Origin: Pseudonocardiales bacterium
GTDB lineage: Bacteria; Actinomycetota; Actinomycetes; Mycobacteriales; Pseudonocardiaceae
DNA: 9,572 nucleotides
NCBI GenBank assembly: GCA_025465385.1
Contig: JAODNG010000276.1
Location: 1 to 9,572 of the forward strand
Direction: 5' to 3'
Shown here: positions 1-5,936 of the stretch, piece by piece
Layout of the letters: the number at the start of each line of letters is the position of its first letter
Position numbering within the stretch: the first letter of the stretch is position 1
Notes under the pieces: model-generated
What the model was told of the DNA's origin: nothing
Databases searched by the model: none
The model's input: only the letters and a program-made list of their open reading frames with translations
Translations under genes and position numbers: made by a program

Positions 1-1
1 C

Positions 2-187
2 GGCGTGTTCACGCTCCGGCACAACACCCACCTACACCACATCGGCATCGGCCGCCGACACGCCGCCACCAACATCCCCGCCCTCATCCACACCCTCCAC
101 CTCCGAGTCCTGACCACCCACGGCGAACTACTCCGAGAACTCCACCTCGACCCGAACAAGGACTACCAACCACAATCCAAAACGTGA
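2..187 (+). CDS. IS481-like DDE transposase/integrase-core protein, C-terminal fragment (cut by window edge)
   Basis: Only the last 61 codons are visible; the frame is open at the left edge, so the start and the catalytic DDE residues lie outside. The visible part contains the stretch FTLRHNTHLHHIGIGRRHA (about residues 3-21), then RVLTTHGELLRELHLDP, and ends DYQPQSKT. This pattern (a beta-strand-rich tail with LHHIGIG, a GE-LLR-L-LDP block and a terminal DYQP) is what I recognise from the C-terminus of mycobacterial IS481-family transposases with an rve integrase core. The gene points toward the tRNA and converges on it. Whether the whole transposase is intact cannot be judged. An ATG/GTG near position 5 is internal and should not be taken as a real start. 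Confidence 0.75.
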   Translation, partial: GVFTLRHNTHLHHIGIGRRHAATNIPALIHTLHLRVLTTHGELLRELHLDPNKDYQPQSKT

Positions 188-191
188 ACGA

Positions 192-226
192 TGTCCCGAG
201 ACACCTGTGCGCGGTGTCCCGAGACA
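192..226. repeat. Direct repeat of TGTCCCGAGACA in the IS terminal region
   Basis: TGTCCCGAGACA occurs at 192-203 and again at 215-226, a period of 23 bases. The similarity extends slightly on the left (CGATGT versus CGGTGT). Each copy is itself a near-palindrome (TGTC...GACA with CCGA between). The outer copy adjoins the presumed element tip at 231. These are plausible transposase-binding boxes; that role is inference. Confidence 0.6.
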
Positions 227-232
227 TCACAC

Positions 233-322
233 TGGCGGTAGCGGTGGGATTTGAACCCACGGAGGGCGTGAACCCTCACGCGCTTTCGAGGCGCGCTCCT
301 TCGGCCGCTCGGACACGCTACC
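233..322 (-). tRNA. tRNA-Ser (anticodon CGA)
   Basis: Read on the minus strand, this folds as a complete class II tRNA. The acceptor stem is GGTAGCG paired with CGCTACC, followed by discriminator G and an encoded CCA (233-235). The D arm contains TCCGAGCGG. The anticodon stem is CGCGC/GCGCG with loop CTCGAAA, giving anticodon CGA, which reads UCG. The long variable arm pairs GAGGG with CCCTC, as expected for serine. The T arm is GTGGG-TTCAAAT-CCCAC. The 5' end at 322 lies 5 bases from the tadA stop codon, leaving no room for a separate promoter in the gap. The 3' CCA is one base from the presumed IS end. It corresponds in position to serX of M. tuberculosis. Confidence 0.97.
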
Positions 323-327
323 GCCGG

Positions 328-840
328 TCACAATACCGGACCTGCCGGCGCGATCCTCGTGCGGTGGTCGGCGAAGAACCCGGTGAGCAGGGCCGCACAC
401 TCGGACTCGAGGACACCCCCGAGGACCTGCGGCCGGTGGTGCAACCGGCGGTCGCGGACGACGTCCCACAGCGAGCCGACCGCTCCAGTCTTGGGCTCCC
501 ACGCACCGAACACCAAGCGGTCCACCCGGGCGGCGACCAGGGCACCTGCACACATGGTGCAGGGCTCCACGGTGACCGCCAAGGTGCAGCCGGTCAGCCG
601 CCAGCCGTCACCGCCCCCGGTGGCGCGCAGCCGGGAAGCCCCAGCGCGCAGCACCAGCAGTTCGGCGTGCGCAGTGGGGTCACCGGTGGCTTCCCGGGCA
701 TTGCAGGCAGCGGCCAGTTCGACCCCGTCAGCGTCCACCAGCACGGCCCCGATCGGCACGTCGCCAGCATGCACCGCACCGGAGGCGACCTCGATCGCTC
801 GCCGCACCAGCGCCAGGTCGGCACCGGTCGCCGCGATCAT
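328..840 (-). CDS. tadA: tRNA-specific adenosine deaminase TadA
   Basis: TadA converts the wobble adenosine A34 to inosine in tRNA-Arg(ACG), letting one tRNA read several CGN codons; it acts in the cytosol, normally as a homodimer. The 170-residue product shows the zinc deaminase signature: H58-A-E60 (DPTAHAE) supplies a zinc ligand and the proton-shuttling Glu, and P93-C94-T-M-C97 (EPCTMCAGA) supplies the two cysteine ligands. FGAWEPKTGAVGSLWDVVRDRRLHH in the second half is typical of actinobacterial TadA. The ATG at 838-840 overlaps the stop of the upstream gene as ATGA, which supports this start over the longer in-frame extension to 888. It is the orthologue by position of Rv3752c, once annotated as a cytidine deaminase. 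A serine tRNA follows 5 bases after the stop; that tRNA (CGA) is not a TadA substrate. Confidence 0.93.
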   Translation of the reverse strand: MIAATGADLALVRRAIEVASGAVHAGDVPIGAVLVDADGVELAAACNAREATGDPTAHAELLVLRAGASRLRATGGGDGWRLTGCTLAVTVEPCTMCAGALVAARVDRLVFGAWEPKTGAVGSLWDVVRDRRLHHRPQVLGGVLESECAALLTGFFADHRTRIAPAGPVL

Positions 841-1319
841 CCCGGCTGCTTCTCCAGGAGCTCCGAGAGCTGTGGCCGGAACCCGCACCGCTGGGCGATC
901 ATGTCGAGCTGCTCGTCCGGGTACAGATCCACCTCATCGATGATCACCTGCATCTCCTCTGCGGGCAATCCCAAGTCGGCGAGCAACCCGAGGTCGCCTT
1001 CCGGCCACACGTCATCGGAATCCGCGGCGTCTTCTGGAATGTCGACGCGCAACAGGTCCAGCACGTCGGCGGCAACGTCGTAGTCCAGCGCGGCGACGGC
1101 GTCGGACAGCAGCAACGACACGCCGCCGGGGACCGGCCGCACCACGACGAAGAACTCGTCGTCGACGTCGAGTAGGCCGAAGACAGCGCCGGTGGAGCGT
1201 TGCCCGCGCAGCTCAGTGATTGCCGCGTCGAGGTCTTTCAGGGCCGCAGCATCCAGTTTCGTACACTGCCAGCGCCCGTCCTCGCGAACCACAGCGATGG
1301 CAAAGCCGGTGACGGACAT
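837..1319 (-). CDS. TadA-associated protein (Rv3753c-like)
   Basis: A 160-residue acidic protein, upstream of and overlapping tadA by 4 bases. It starts MSVTGFAIAVVREDGRW and contains a long acidic central part (DDVWPEGDLGLLADLGL) ending in EEMQVIIDEVDLYPDEQLDMIAQRCGF near the C-terminus. This matches what I know as the 'tRNA adenosine deaminase-associated protein' of actinobacteria, which is nearly always encoded next to tadA. Its biochemical role is unknown; partnership with TadA is inferred from gene order and translational coupling. I chose the ATG at 1317-1319 because the conserved protein begins there and a -10-like element ends six bases upstream, so the message may be leaderless. The open frame continues upstream to 1595, but that part overlaps the divergent gene and looks non-coding. 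Confidence 0.85.
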   Translation of the reverse strand: MSVTGFAIAVVREDGRWQCTKLDAAALKDLDAAITELRGQRSTGAVFGLLDVDDEFFVVVRPVPGGVSLLLSDAVAALDYDVAADVLDLLRVDIPEDAADSDDVWPEGDLGLLADLGLPAEEMQVIIDEVDLYPDEQLDMIAQRCGFRPQLSELLEKQPG

Positions 1320-1325
1320 GGCACA

Positions 1326-1354
1326 AGTATGCGCCCCCTGGCTTCGCACGGAAA
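1326..1354 (-). promoter_or_regulatory. Candidate leaderless promoter for the TadA-associated gene / tadA / tRNA unit
   Basis: On the minus strand, TTTCCG (1354-1349) is followed after 17 bases by CATACT (1331-1326), and the ATG begins six bases further on. That spacing would put the transcription start at or next to the A of the start codon, a common mycobacterial arrangement. The -35 match is weak, so this rests mainly on the -10 and its distance. Confidence 0.35.
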
Positions 1355-1409
1355 TGCGATCACCGATTCGGGCCCGCATTTGCTCCATGACGTGCGAAGA
1401 TGAGCGGTT

Positions 1410-2630
1410 GTGAGCACGCCTGGGGCCCGTCATAGTCGGCGCGCGAGCAACCTGGTGGGCGCCGCCGCAGCGCTGCAGCCGGACACGATCGCGCTGCGCC
1501 GCAGCTTGCACCGGCGCCCGGAGCAGGGCCTGCACCTGCCTGAGACCCAGTCCGCCGTGCTGGGCGCGTTGGCCGATCTGCCCGTGGCAGTGCACACCGG
1601 GCGGGGCGCCAGTTCGGTGGTCGGGGTGATCGAGGGCGCGCGGCCGGGACCGACCGTGCTGTTGCGCGCCGACATGGACGCGCTGCCGGTCACTGAAAAG
1701 TCGGGACTGCCGTTCAGCTCCGAGCTACCAGGTTCGATGCACGCCTGCGGGCACGACACGCACGTCGCGATGTTGGCCTCGGCCGCGCGACTGATCGCCG
1801 CGCAGCGCGACGAGCTGGCCGGCCGGGTGCTGCTGATGTTCCAGCCCGGTGAGGAGGGCTTCCACGGAGCCCGGCACATGCTGGACGAGGGCCTGCTGGA
1901 AATCGCCGGCACCCCGGAACGCGCGCTGGCCCTGCACATCACGTCCACCTTGGACAGCGGGCTGGTGCAGACCAGAGCCGGCGCCATCATGGCGTCGTCG
2001 GACGTGCTGCGGGTGACGGTGACCGGTGAAGGCGGGCACGCCAGCGCGCCGTGCAACGCGGTGGACCCGGTACCGGCCGCCGCCGCGATGGTCGGAGCGC
2101 TGCAGACCATGATCACTCGGACGTTGAGCGTCTTCGACCCGGCGGTGCTCACCGTCACCCGGATCTCCGCAGGCACTAGCTCCAACATCATCCCGGAGAC
2201 CGCGGAGCTGGAGGGCACGATCCGAGCGCTGTCCGAGTACACCCGGGTGAAGCTGCATGCGGAGGTGCGCCGGGTGTGCGAGCATGTCGCGGCAGCGCAC
2301 GGCTGCGCTGCCACCGTGGCGATCGAGTACGGCTATCCGGTGACGGTCAACGACGACGAGGTGACTCCCCAGGTGATCGATCTGGCCCGCTGGGTGCTCG
2401 GCAAACGCCACGCCGAGCCCATGCCAGACCCGCTGATGGGCGCCGAAGACTTCTCCTACGTACTGGCGAAAGTTCCTGGGGCGATGGCGTTCCTCGGCGC
2501 CTGCCCGCCGGGTCATGAGCCGGACGCGGCCCCGGCGAACCATTCCAACCGGGCGGTATTCGATGAGGCTGCGATGGTGCACGGTGTCGCCCTCTACGCC
2601 GGCTTCGCACTGGAGGCCCTGAGTTCATGA
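1410..2630 (+). CDS. M20D-family amidohydrolase (N-acyl-amino-acid / hippurate hydrolase type)
   Basis: A 406-residue cytosolic metallohydrolase expected to cleave N-acyl or N-aryl amino acid amides; the actual substrate is unknown. The M20D metal site can be followed: ADMDALPV at 87-94, HACGHDTH at 111-118 with ligands Cys113 and His115, the catalytic/ligand pair Glu148-Glu149 in QPGEEG, His176 in ALHI, and His378 in NHSNRAVFDE. GGHASAP near 208-214 starts the dimerisation (lid) domain, and MGAEDFSY at 343-350 marks the return to the catalytic domain. The GTG at 1410 is the first usable start and lacks a strong ribosome binding site; a later GTG at 1455 is possible. It overlaps tyrA by ATGA, so the two are probably translated together. 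From memory, M. tuberculosis has no gene at this spot; its M20D enzymes (amiA1, amiB1) lie elsewhere. Confidence 0.88.
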   Translation: MSTPGARHSRRASNLVGAAAALQPDTIALRRSLHRRPEQGLHLPETQSAVLGALADLPVAVHTGRGASSVVGVIEGARPGPTVLLRADMDALPVTEKSGLPFSSELPGSMHACGHDTHVAMLASAARLIAAQRDELAGRVLLMFQPGEEGFHGARHMLDEGLLEIAGTPERALALHITSTLDSGLVQTRAGAIMASSDVLRVTVTGEGGHASAPCNAVDPVPAAAAMVGALQTMITRTLSVFDPAVLTVTRISAGTSSNIIPETAELEGTIRALSEYTRVKLHAEVRRVCEHVAAAHGCAATVAIEYGYPVTVNDDEVTPQVIDLARWVLGKRHAEPMPDPLMGAEDFSYVLAKVPGAMAFLGACPPGHEPDAAPANHSNRAVFDEAAMVHGVALYAGFALEALSS

Positions 2631-3598
2631 GCGAGCGCACACTGTGTGTCATCGGATTGGGTCTGATCGGCGGGTCGTTGCTGCGCGCAGCTGAGGGCGC
2701 CGGGTGGAAGGTCCGGGGGATGGCGAGGTCGGCTGCTGTCGTCACCGCGGTCCGCGACGCTGGCTTCGATGCCACCACCACGATCGAGGAGGCGCTGGCG
2801 GACGATGACGCACTGGTGGCGCTCGCGGTACCGCTGCCCGCAGTGGTCGACGTGCTGCCGATGGTGGCCCGGCACGCCCCGTACTGCCGCCTGACCGACG
2901 TGGTCAGCGTCAAGCAACCAGTCGCGGCGGCGGTGGCGCGCCTGGTGCCGGCGGCCCGCTACGTCGGCGGGCACCCGATGGCGGGGACGTCGGCCTCGGG
3001 CTGGGCAGCCGGATCGGCGACCCTGTTCACTGGGGCTTCCTGGGTGGTGGGTAGCGACGACGGCGCCGACCCGGTGGTGTGGGCCCAGGTCGCCGGGTTG
3101 GCGCTGGAGTGCGGGGCGCACGTGGTGCCGGTCGGCACCGCGGACCACGACGCGGCGGTGGCCCGAGTCTCTCACCTGCCGCATCTGCTGGCCGCGGTAC
3201 TCGCCTCGGTCGGCGCCGGCGGCGGATCGCTGGCGATGGCACTGGCCGCTGGTTCGTTCACCGATGGCACCCGGGTGGCCGGGTCGCAGCCCGAACTGGT
3301 CCGGGCGATGTGCGAAGGCAACCGCGACGCGCTGCTGGCGGCGGTGGATGACGCCCTGGGCCGGTTGGGTGCGGCCCGCGGCTCACTGGCCTCTACCGGC
3401 GGGCTGGCCGCCACCATCCAGGCTGGCCACCTGGCTCGCCGGGCCTTCGACGCGGCCCGTGATACCGCGCGCGACAACACCGAGCACATCGATCTCACCG
3501 CTCCCGACGCACTCGCGCGGCTGCGCGAGCTCGGCAACCACGGCGCCCGCGTCGTCGCCGTGCACGACACCTGCTGCCACCTCGAACTCACCACCTGA
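2627..3598 (+). CDS. tyrA: Prephenate dehydrogenase TyrA
   Basis: This enzyme oxidatively decarboxylates prephenate to 4-hydroxyphenylpyruvate with NAD(P), the committed step to tyrosine. The 323-residue protein opens with a Rossmann dinucleotide site, VIGLGLIGGSLL (8-19). It then shows DVVSVK (91-96), GGHPMAGT with His116, the likely catalytic histidine, and DHDAAVARVSHLPHLLA (173-189), where TyrA proteins carry a conserved HD...SHLPH block in the helical dimerisation domain. No clear ACT or chorismate mutase domain is fused, so it is a monofunctional enzyme of the actinobacterial type; the length is close to Rv3754. The ATG overlaps the preceding stop codon, and GGAGG at 2612-2616 inside the upstream gene is a good ribosome binding site, so expression depends on the M20 gene's transcript. 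Confidence 0.94.
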   Translation: MSERTLCVIGLGLIGGSLLRAAEGAGWKVRGMARSAAVVTAVRDAGFDATTTIEEALADDDALVALAVPLPAVVDVLPMVARHAPYCRLTDVVSVKQPVAAAVARLVPAARYVGGHPMAGTSASGWAAGSATLFTGASWVVGSDDGADPVVWAQVAGLALECGAHVVPVGTADHDAAVARVSHLPHLLAAVLASVGAGGGSLAMALAAGSFTDGTRVAGSQPELVRAMCEGNRDALLAAVDDALGRLGAARGSLASTGGLAATIQAGHLARRAFDAARDTARDNTEHIDLTAPDALARLRELGNHGARVVAVHDTCCHLELTT

Positions 3599-3646
3599 TC
3601 CGTTCGCTAGCACGCTAATCTGACTGACGTCGACGATCTGGAGCGA

Positions 3647-4852
3647 GTGGTGGCGGCGCTGGCCGCCGACCCGCACAACGCGATTGTGCGGCTGGTTCCG
3701 AGGCGCCCTGCAGGAGCGGGGCCGTTGAGTGGCGTGCCGGTGGCTGTGAAGGACCTCATCGACGTGGTGGGGGTACCCACCCGGTGCGGCAGTGCAGTGT
3801 TGGCCGATGCCGCCCCGGCACGTGAGGACGCCGCCGTGGTGGCTCAATTGCGCGCGGCCGGTGCCGTGGTGGTTGCCAAAACCCATACCCATGAGTTCGC
3901 CTACGGCCCCACGGGGGACGTCGCCGTGGAGGGCCCGTGCCGGAACCCGCTTGATCCGCGAAAGATCTCCGGGGGCTCCTCCAGCGGATCAGCGGCGGCG
4001 GTGGCCGCCGGACTGGTGCCGCTGGCGGTGGGCACCGATACCGGCTGCTCGACGCGTACCCCTGCCGCTCTGTGCGGGGTGGTCGGGCTCAAGCCGGCGC
4101 GCGGCGCGCTACCCACCACCGGGGTGTTCCCGCTGTCGGAAACCCTCGACCACATCGGGCTGCTCGGCGCTGACGTCGAGACAGTCGCGGTGGCCTTCAG
4201 CGCGCTGACCGGACATCGGATCGACCCGTCGGCACCGATCGCGGGCACTGTGGTGGGTCGTCCAATCGACCCGTACTGGCGGGTCCATGACCCCGCGATC
4301 GCCGCCGCGGTGGACGGGGCCGCCGAAACGCTGAGCTGCGCCGGTGCCGTCATCCGCGAGGTATCCCTGCCCGGTGTCGACGAACTCGCCGCCACCTACC
4401 AGGTGATCGTCGGCGCGGAAGCGCACACCACCCACCGGCATTGGCTGGCGCAGCGCCTCGACGACTACCAGCCCGCCACCGCGGCGCGGCTTCAGGCCGC
4501 CGCCGCGCACTCCGCCGCTGACTACCTCACCGCGCAGCGCACCCGCCGCCGGCTCGCCGCCGAGCTCACCGCTCGGCTGCTCGCCGAAGGGGTCGATGTG
4601 CTGCTGCTGGCGACCACCCCATTGCGCGCCACCCCCATCGGCGCCCGGCAGGTGGACGCCCCGGACGGCGCTCGGGTCGAGGTAGTACCCGCCCTGCTGT
4701 CACTGACGCTGCCGTTCAACCTGTTGGGCTGGCCGGCGGTGTCGGTCCCCGCCCCTGAGATGATCGGACTGCCCGCCGGAATTCAGGTGGCCGCAGTGCG
4801 CGGTGGTGAGCGGGCGGTACTCGCCGCCGGCGCTCGGATCGCCGCCGGTTGA
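3647..4852 (+). CDS. Amidase-signature family hydrolase
   Basis: The product (401 residues from this start) is an amidase-signature enzyme with the Ser-cisSer-Lys triad: Lys35 in VAVKDLID, Ser111 in GGSSSGSAAAVAAG (109-122) and nucleophile Ser135, separated from Ser111 by the family's usual 24 residues. GVVGLKPARG follows at 144-153, as in AtzE/GatA relatives. The nucleophile motif reads DTGCSTRTP where most members have DTGGSIRIP, so the oxyanion region is altered. The length is on the short side for the family. The start is uncertain: GTG codons at 3647 and 3650 are in tandem, and GGAG at 3640-3643 is better spaced for 3650. The frame is open back to 3611 (LTDVDDLER...) but has no ATG, GTG or TTG there. 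It lies 48 bases after tyrA, probably the same transcript. The substrate is not predictable; it is unlikely to be GatA, because no gatB or gatC is nearby. Confidence 0.9.
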   Translation: MVAALAADPHNAIVRLVPRRPAGAGPLSGVPVAVKDLIDVVGVPTRCGSAVLADAAPAREDAAVVAQLRAAGAVVVAKTHTHEFAYGPTGDVAVEGPCRNPLDPRKISGGSSSGSAAAVAAGLVPLAVGTDTGCSTRTPAALCGVVGLKPARGALPTTGVFPLSETLDHIGLLGADVETVAVAFSALTGHRIDPSAPIAGTVVGRPIDPYWRVHDPAIAAAVDGAAETLSCAGAVIREVSLPGVDELAATYQVIVGAEAHTTHRHWLAQRLDDYQPATAARLQAAAAHSAADYLTAQRTRRRLAAELTARLLAEGVDVLLLATTPLRATPIGARQVDAPDGARVEVVPALLSLTLPFNLLGWPAVSVPAPEMIGLPAGIQVAAVRGGERAVLAAGARIAAG

Positions 4853-4859
4853 CCAAGCT

Positions 4860-5456
4860 TCAGACCCGGGATGCCAAACCTGGGTAATCCAGCACCATCC
4901 CGTCGGCATCTACCGTGATCTCCGCGTTCCACGTATCGCTGCTGATGCTGACCACCCCGGGATCACCCAGCGAGGCCGTGCGGTAGGTCTGGGACACTGG
5001 GCACACCTCCAGGCTGGGCATCGCGACGAACACCACCGGCAGATCGTGCAGTGCAGCGTCGCGGTGCAGGCCCAACCGGCGAATCGGCAGCGCATTGAAC
5101 AATGGACTCAACGCCAGATCGACGTCCAGCGCACCACCAAAATTGGTCCGCGCTGCGCCCTGACCGTGATCGACCAGCCAGATGCCCTCCTCCGAGCGGG
5201 TGAGGATGACATGCTGCTCGCCGGTGGCCCGAGCGATCCGGACCGTCAGCCGCTGGACCACACCCGCCTCGTCGGTAGTCAGTGAATAAGACGCGGTGTA
5301 GGCCTCGATGCCGTCCTGCGCGGCGCTGACCACGGATCCGATAGCCCGCAGGCCACGCTCGCCGAGAACGACCCGGGCACCTTCAAGCCGCAGGCAACCG
5401 ACACCCACCCAGGTCAGCATCTTGGTCACGTGCGGCGCCCGACGGGTCGCCGTCAC
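4860..5456 (-). CDS. Putative glycolipid-binding family protein (Rv3755c-like)
   Basis: A 198-residue protein without signal peptide or membrane segments. It resembles the 'putative glycolipid-binding' family (PF06475 as I recall it), to which I assign Rv3755c. Diagnostic stretches are LTWVGVGCLRLEGARVVL (14-31), GLRAIGSVV, YSLTTDEAGVVQRLTV, and DVDLALSPLFNALPIRRLGL (111-130), where the family conserves a D-x-D-L...N-x-LPIRRL block. The function in mycobacteria is not established; despite the name, ligand binding is not shown. I chose the GTG at 5454-5456 because AGGAGAGAGG (5475-5466) stands 9 bases upstream, and the resulting length is close to the M. tuberculosis protein. An in-frame ATG at 5513 and a GTG at 5429 are alternatives. 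It converges on the amidase with 7 bases between the stops. Confidence 0.8.
   Translation of the reverse strand: MTATRRAPHVTKMLTWVGVGCLRLEGARVVLGERGLRAIGSVVSAAQDGIEAYTASYSLTTDEAGVVQRLTVRIARATGEQHVILTRSEEGIWLVDHGQGAARTNFGGALDVDLALSPLFNALPIRRLGLHRDAALHDLPVVFVAMPSLEVCPVSQTYRTASLGDPGVVSISSDTWNAEITVDADGMVLDYPGLASRV
4864..4885. terminator. Possible bidirectional hairpin terminator between convergent genes
   Basis: ACCCGGG and CCTGGGT pair over 7 bases (one G-T wobble on the plus-strand RNA) around an 8-base loop. It begins 11 bases past the amidase stop and lies inside the 3' end of the convergent gene. No T-run follows, which is usual for mycobacteria. Function as a terminator is inferred from position. 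Confidence 0.35.
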
Positions 5457-5465
5457 AGCGGCCGG

Positions 5466-5475
5466 CCTCTCTCCT
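5466..5475 (-). promoter_or_regulatory. Ribosome binding site deciding the start of the Rv3755c-like gene
   Basis: AGGAGAGAGG on the minus strand ends 9 bases before the GTG at 5456. No comparable site precedes the ATG at 5513 (only GTCAGGT) or the GTG at 5429. This purine run therefore favours the 198-residue product. Confidence 0.5.
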
Positions 5476-5865
5476 GTTTGCGTCTCACCAGCTGGAGGCA
5501 CGCTCACAGCCATACCTGACTCGCGCCCCAAATGAAGTTACTGCCGAAGTGCACCGGAGCCTCCCTCGCACTGGCGGAATCGTGCCCGGCTGCCACCGCT
5601 ACCGTCGCGAGCCTACCCATGCCCGATGATCGCATGGCCAGGCGGCAAACGGTTCGTCGGCCTGCGGCTAACCCCGACGATGCCCCGATCGTGGCCGCTG
5701 CTGTCATCCTTGCAGAGCCATCCGATAGCAGGTATGCCCCCGTTGACAGCGTGGAGTACTCTGCACTGCGGACGAGAGCCCGGGGGCAGGACCATGCTGG
5801 CTGCTCGTCTGAATAAGAACTTCCGTCGATCGCCGGGGAGCGCCCCTAGCATGCGGGTTACTCCG

Positions 5866-5879
5866 CTGTGCAGGCACAG
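5866..5879. repeat. Perfect inverted repeat CTGTGC-AG-GCACAG
   Basis: Two 6-base arms are separated by two bases, centred about 64 bases upstream of the small ORF's ATG. The symmetry suits a dimeric regulator site; the short spacer makes an RNA hairpin unlikely. No known regulator is assigned. Confidence 0.35.
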
Positions 5880-5936
5880 TGCGCGTTCCCGTCCCGGCTG
5901 GCGGCCCGCCGCACAACCAGAACGAAGAAGGACCAC

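Larger units (their letters stand above)
1..231 (+). mobile_element. Right end of an IS481-like insertion sequence
   Basis: The segment contains the C-terminal end of a DDE transposase followed by a short non-coding tail. The tail ends in ATCACA at 226-231, and read from the other strand it begins TGTGATGTCTCGGGACA. A TGT...ACA end and a repeated near-palindromic box just inside it fit IS481-type elements as I know them from actinobacteria. The left end lies outside the window, so the matching inverted repeat and any target duplication cannot be seen. The outer boundary at 231 is inferred from the TGT/ACA rule; the next base but one is the tRNA CCA end. Confidence 0.65.
5457..5936. other. About 480 bases without a convincing gene
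   Basis: Several open frames cross this stretch on both strands (for example 5532-5816 plus and 5504-5707 minus). They lack ribosome binding sites, and their third-position GC is near 70 percent by hand count, lower than expected for a gene in this genome. It lies between the divergent Rv3755c-like gene and the small ORF at 5937, so it should contain their promoters. A TTGACA at 5743-5748 is a perfect -35 box, but I find no -10 at 16-18 bases. A perfect inverted repeat lies at 5866-5879. No tRNA, riboswitch or IS end is recognisable. Confidence 0.5.

Noticed and set aside
184..1083. Long plus-strand open frame (299 codons) crossing the tRNA and tadA
   Set aside because: It runs through the tRNA and antisense to tadA and its partner, whose protein motifs are clear; it is a high-GC shadow frame.
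1725..2582. 285-codon minus-strand ORF inside the M20 gene
   Set aside because: The plus-strand frame has the full set of M20D metal residues; the antisense frame has no motif and no ribosome site.
5504..5707. 67-codon minus-strand ORF upstream of the Rv3755c-like gene
   Set aside because: Its ATG has AAGG directly abutting it, third-position GC is only about 70 percent, and the product resembles nothing known.
5532..5816. 94-codon plus-strand ORF in the 5457-5936 interval
   Set aside because: No ribosome binding site, low third-position GC for this genome, and no recognisable motif. A degraded gene cannot be excluded.
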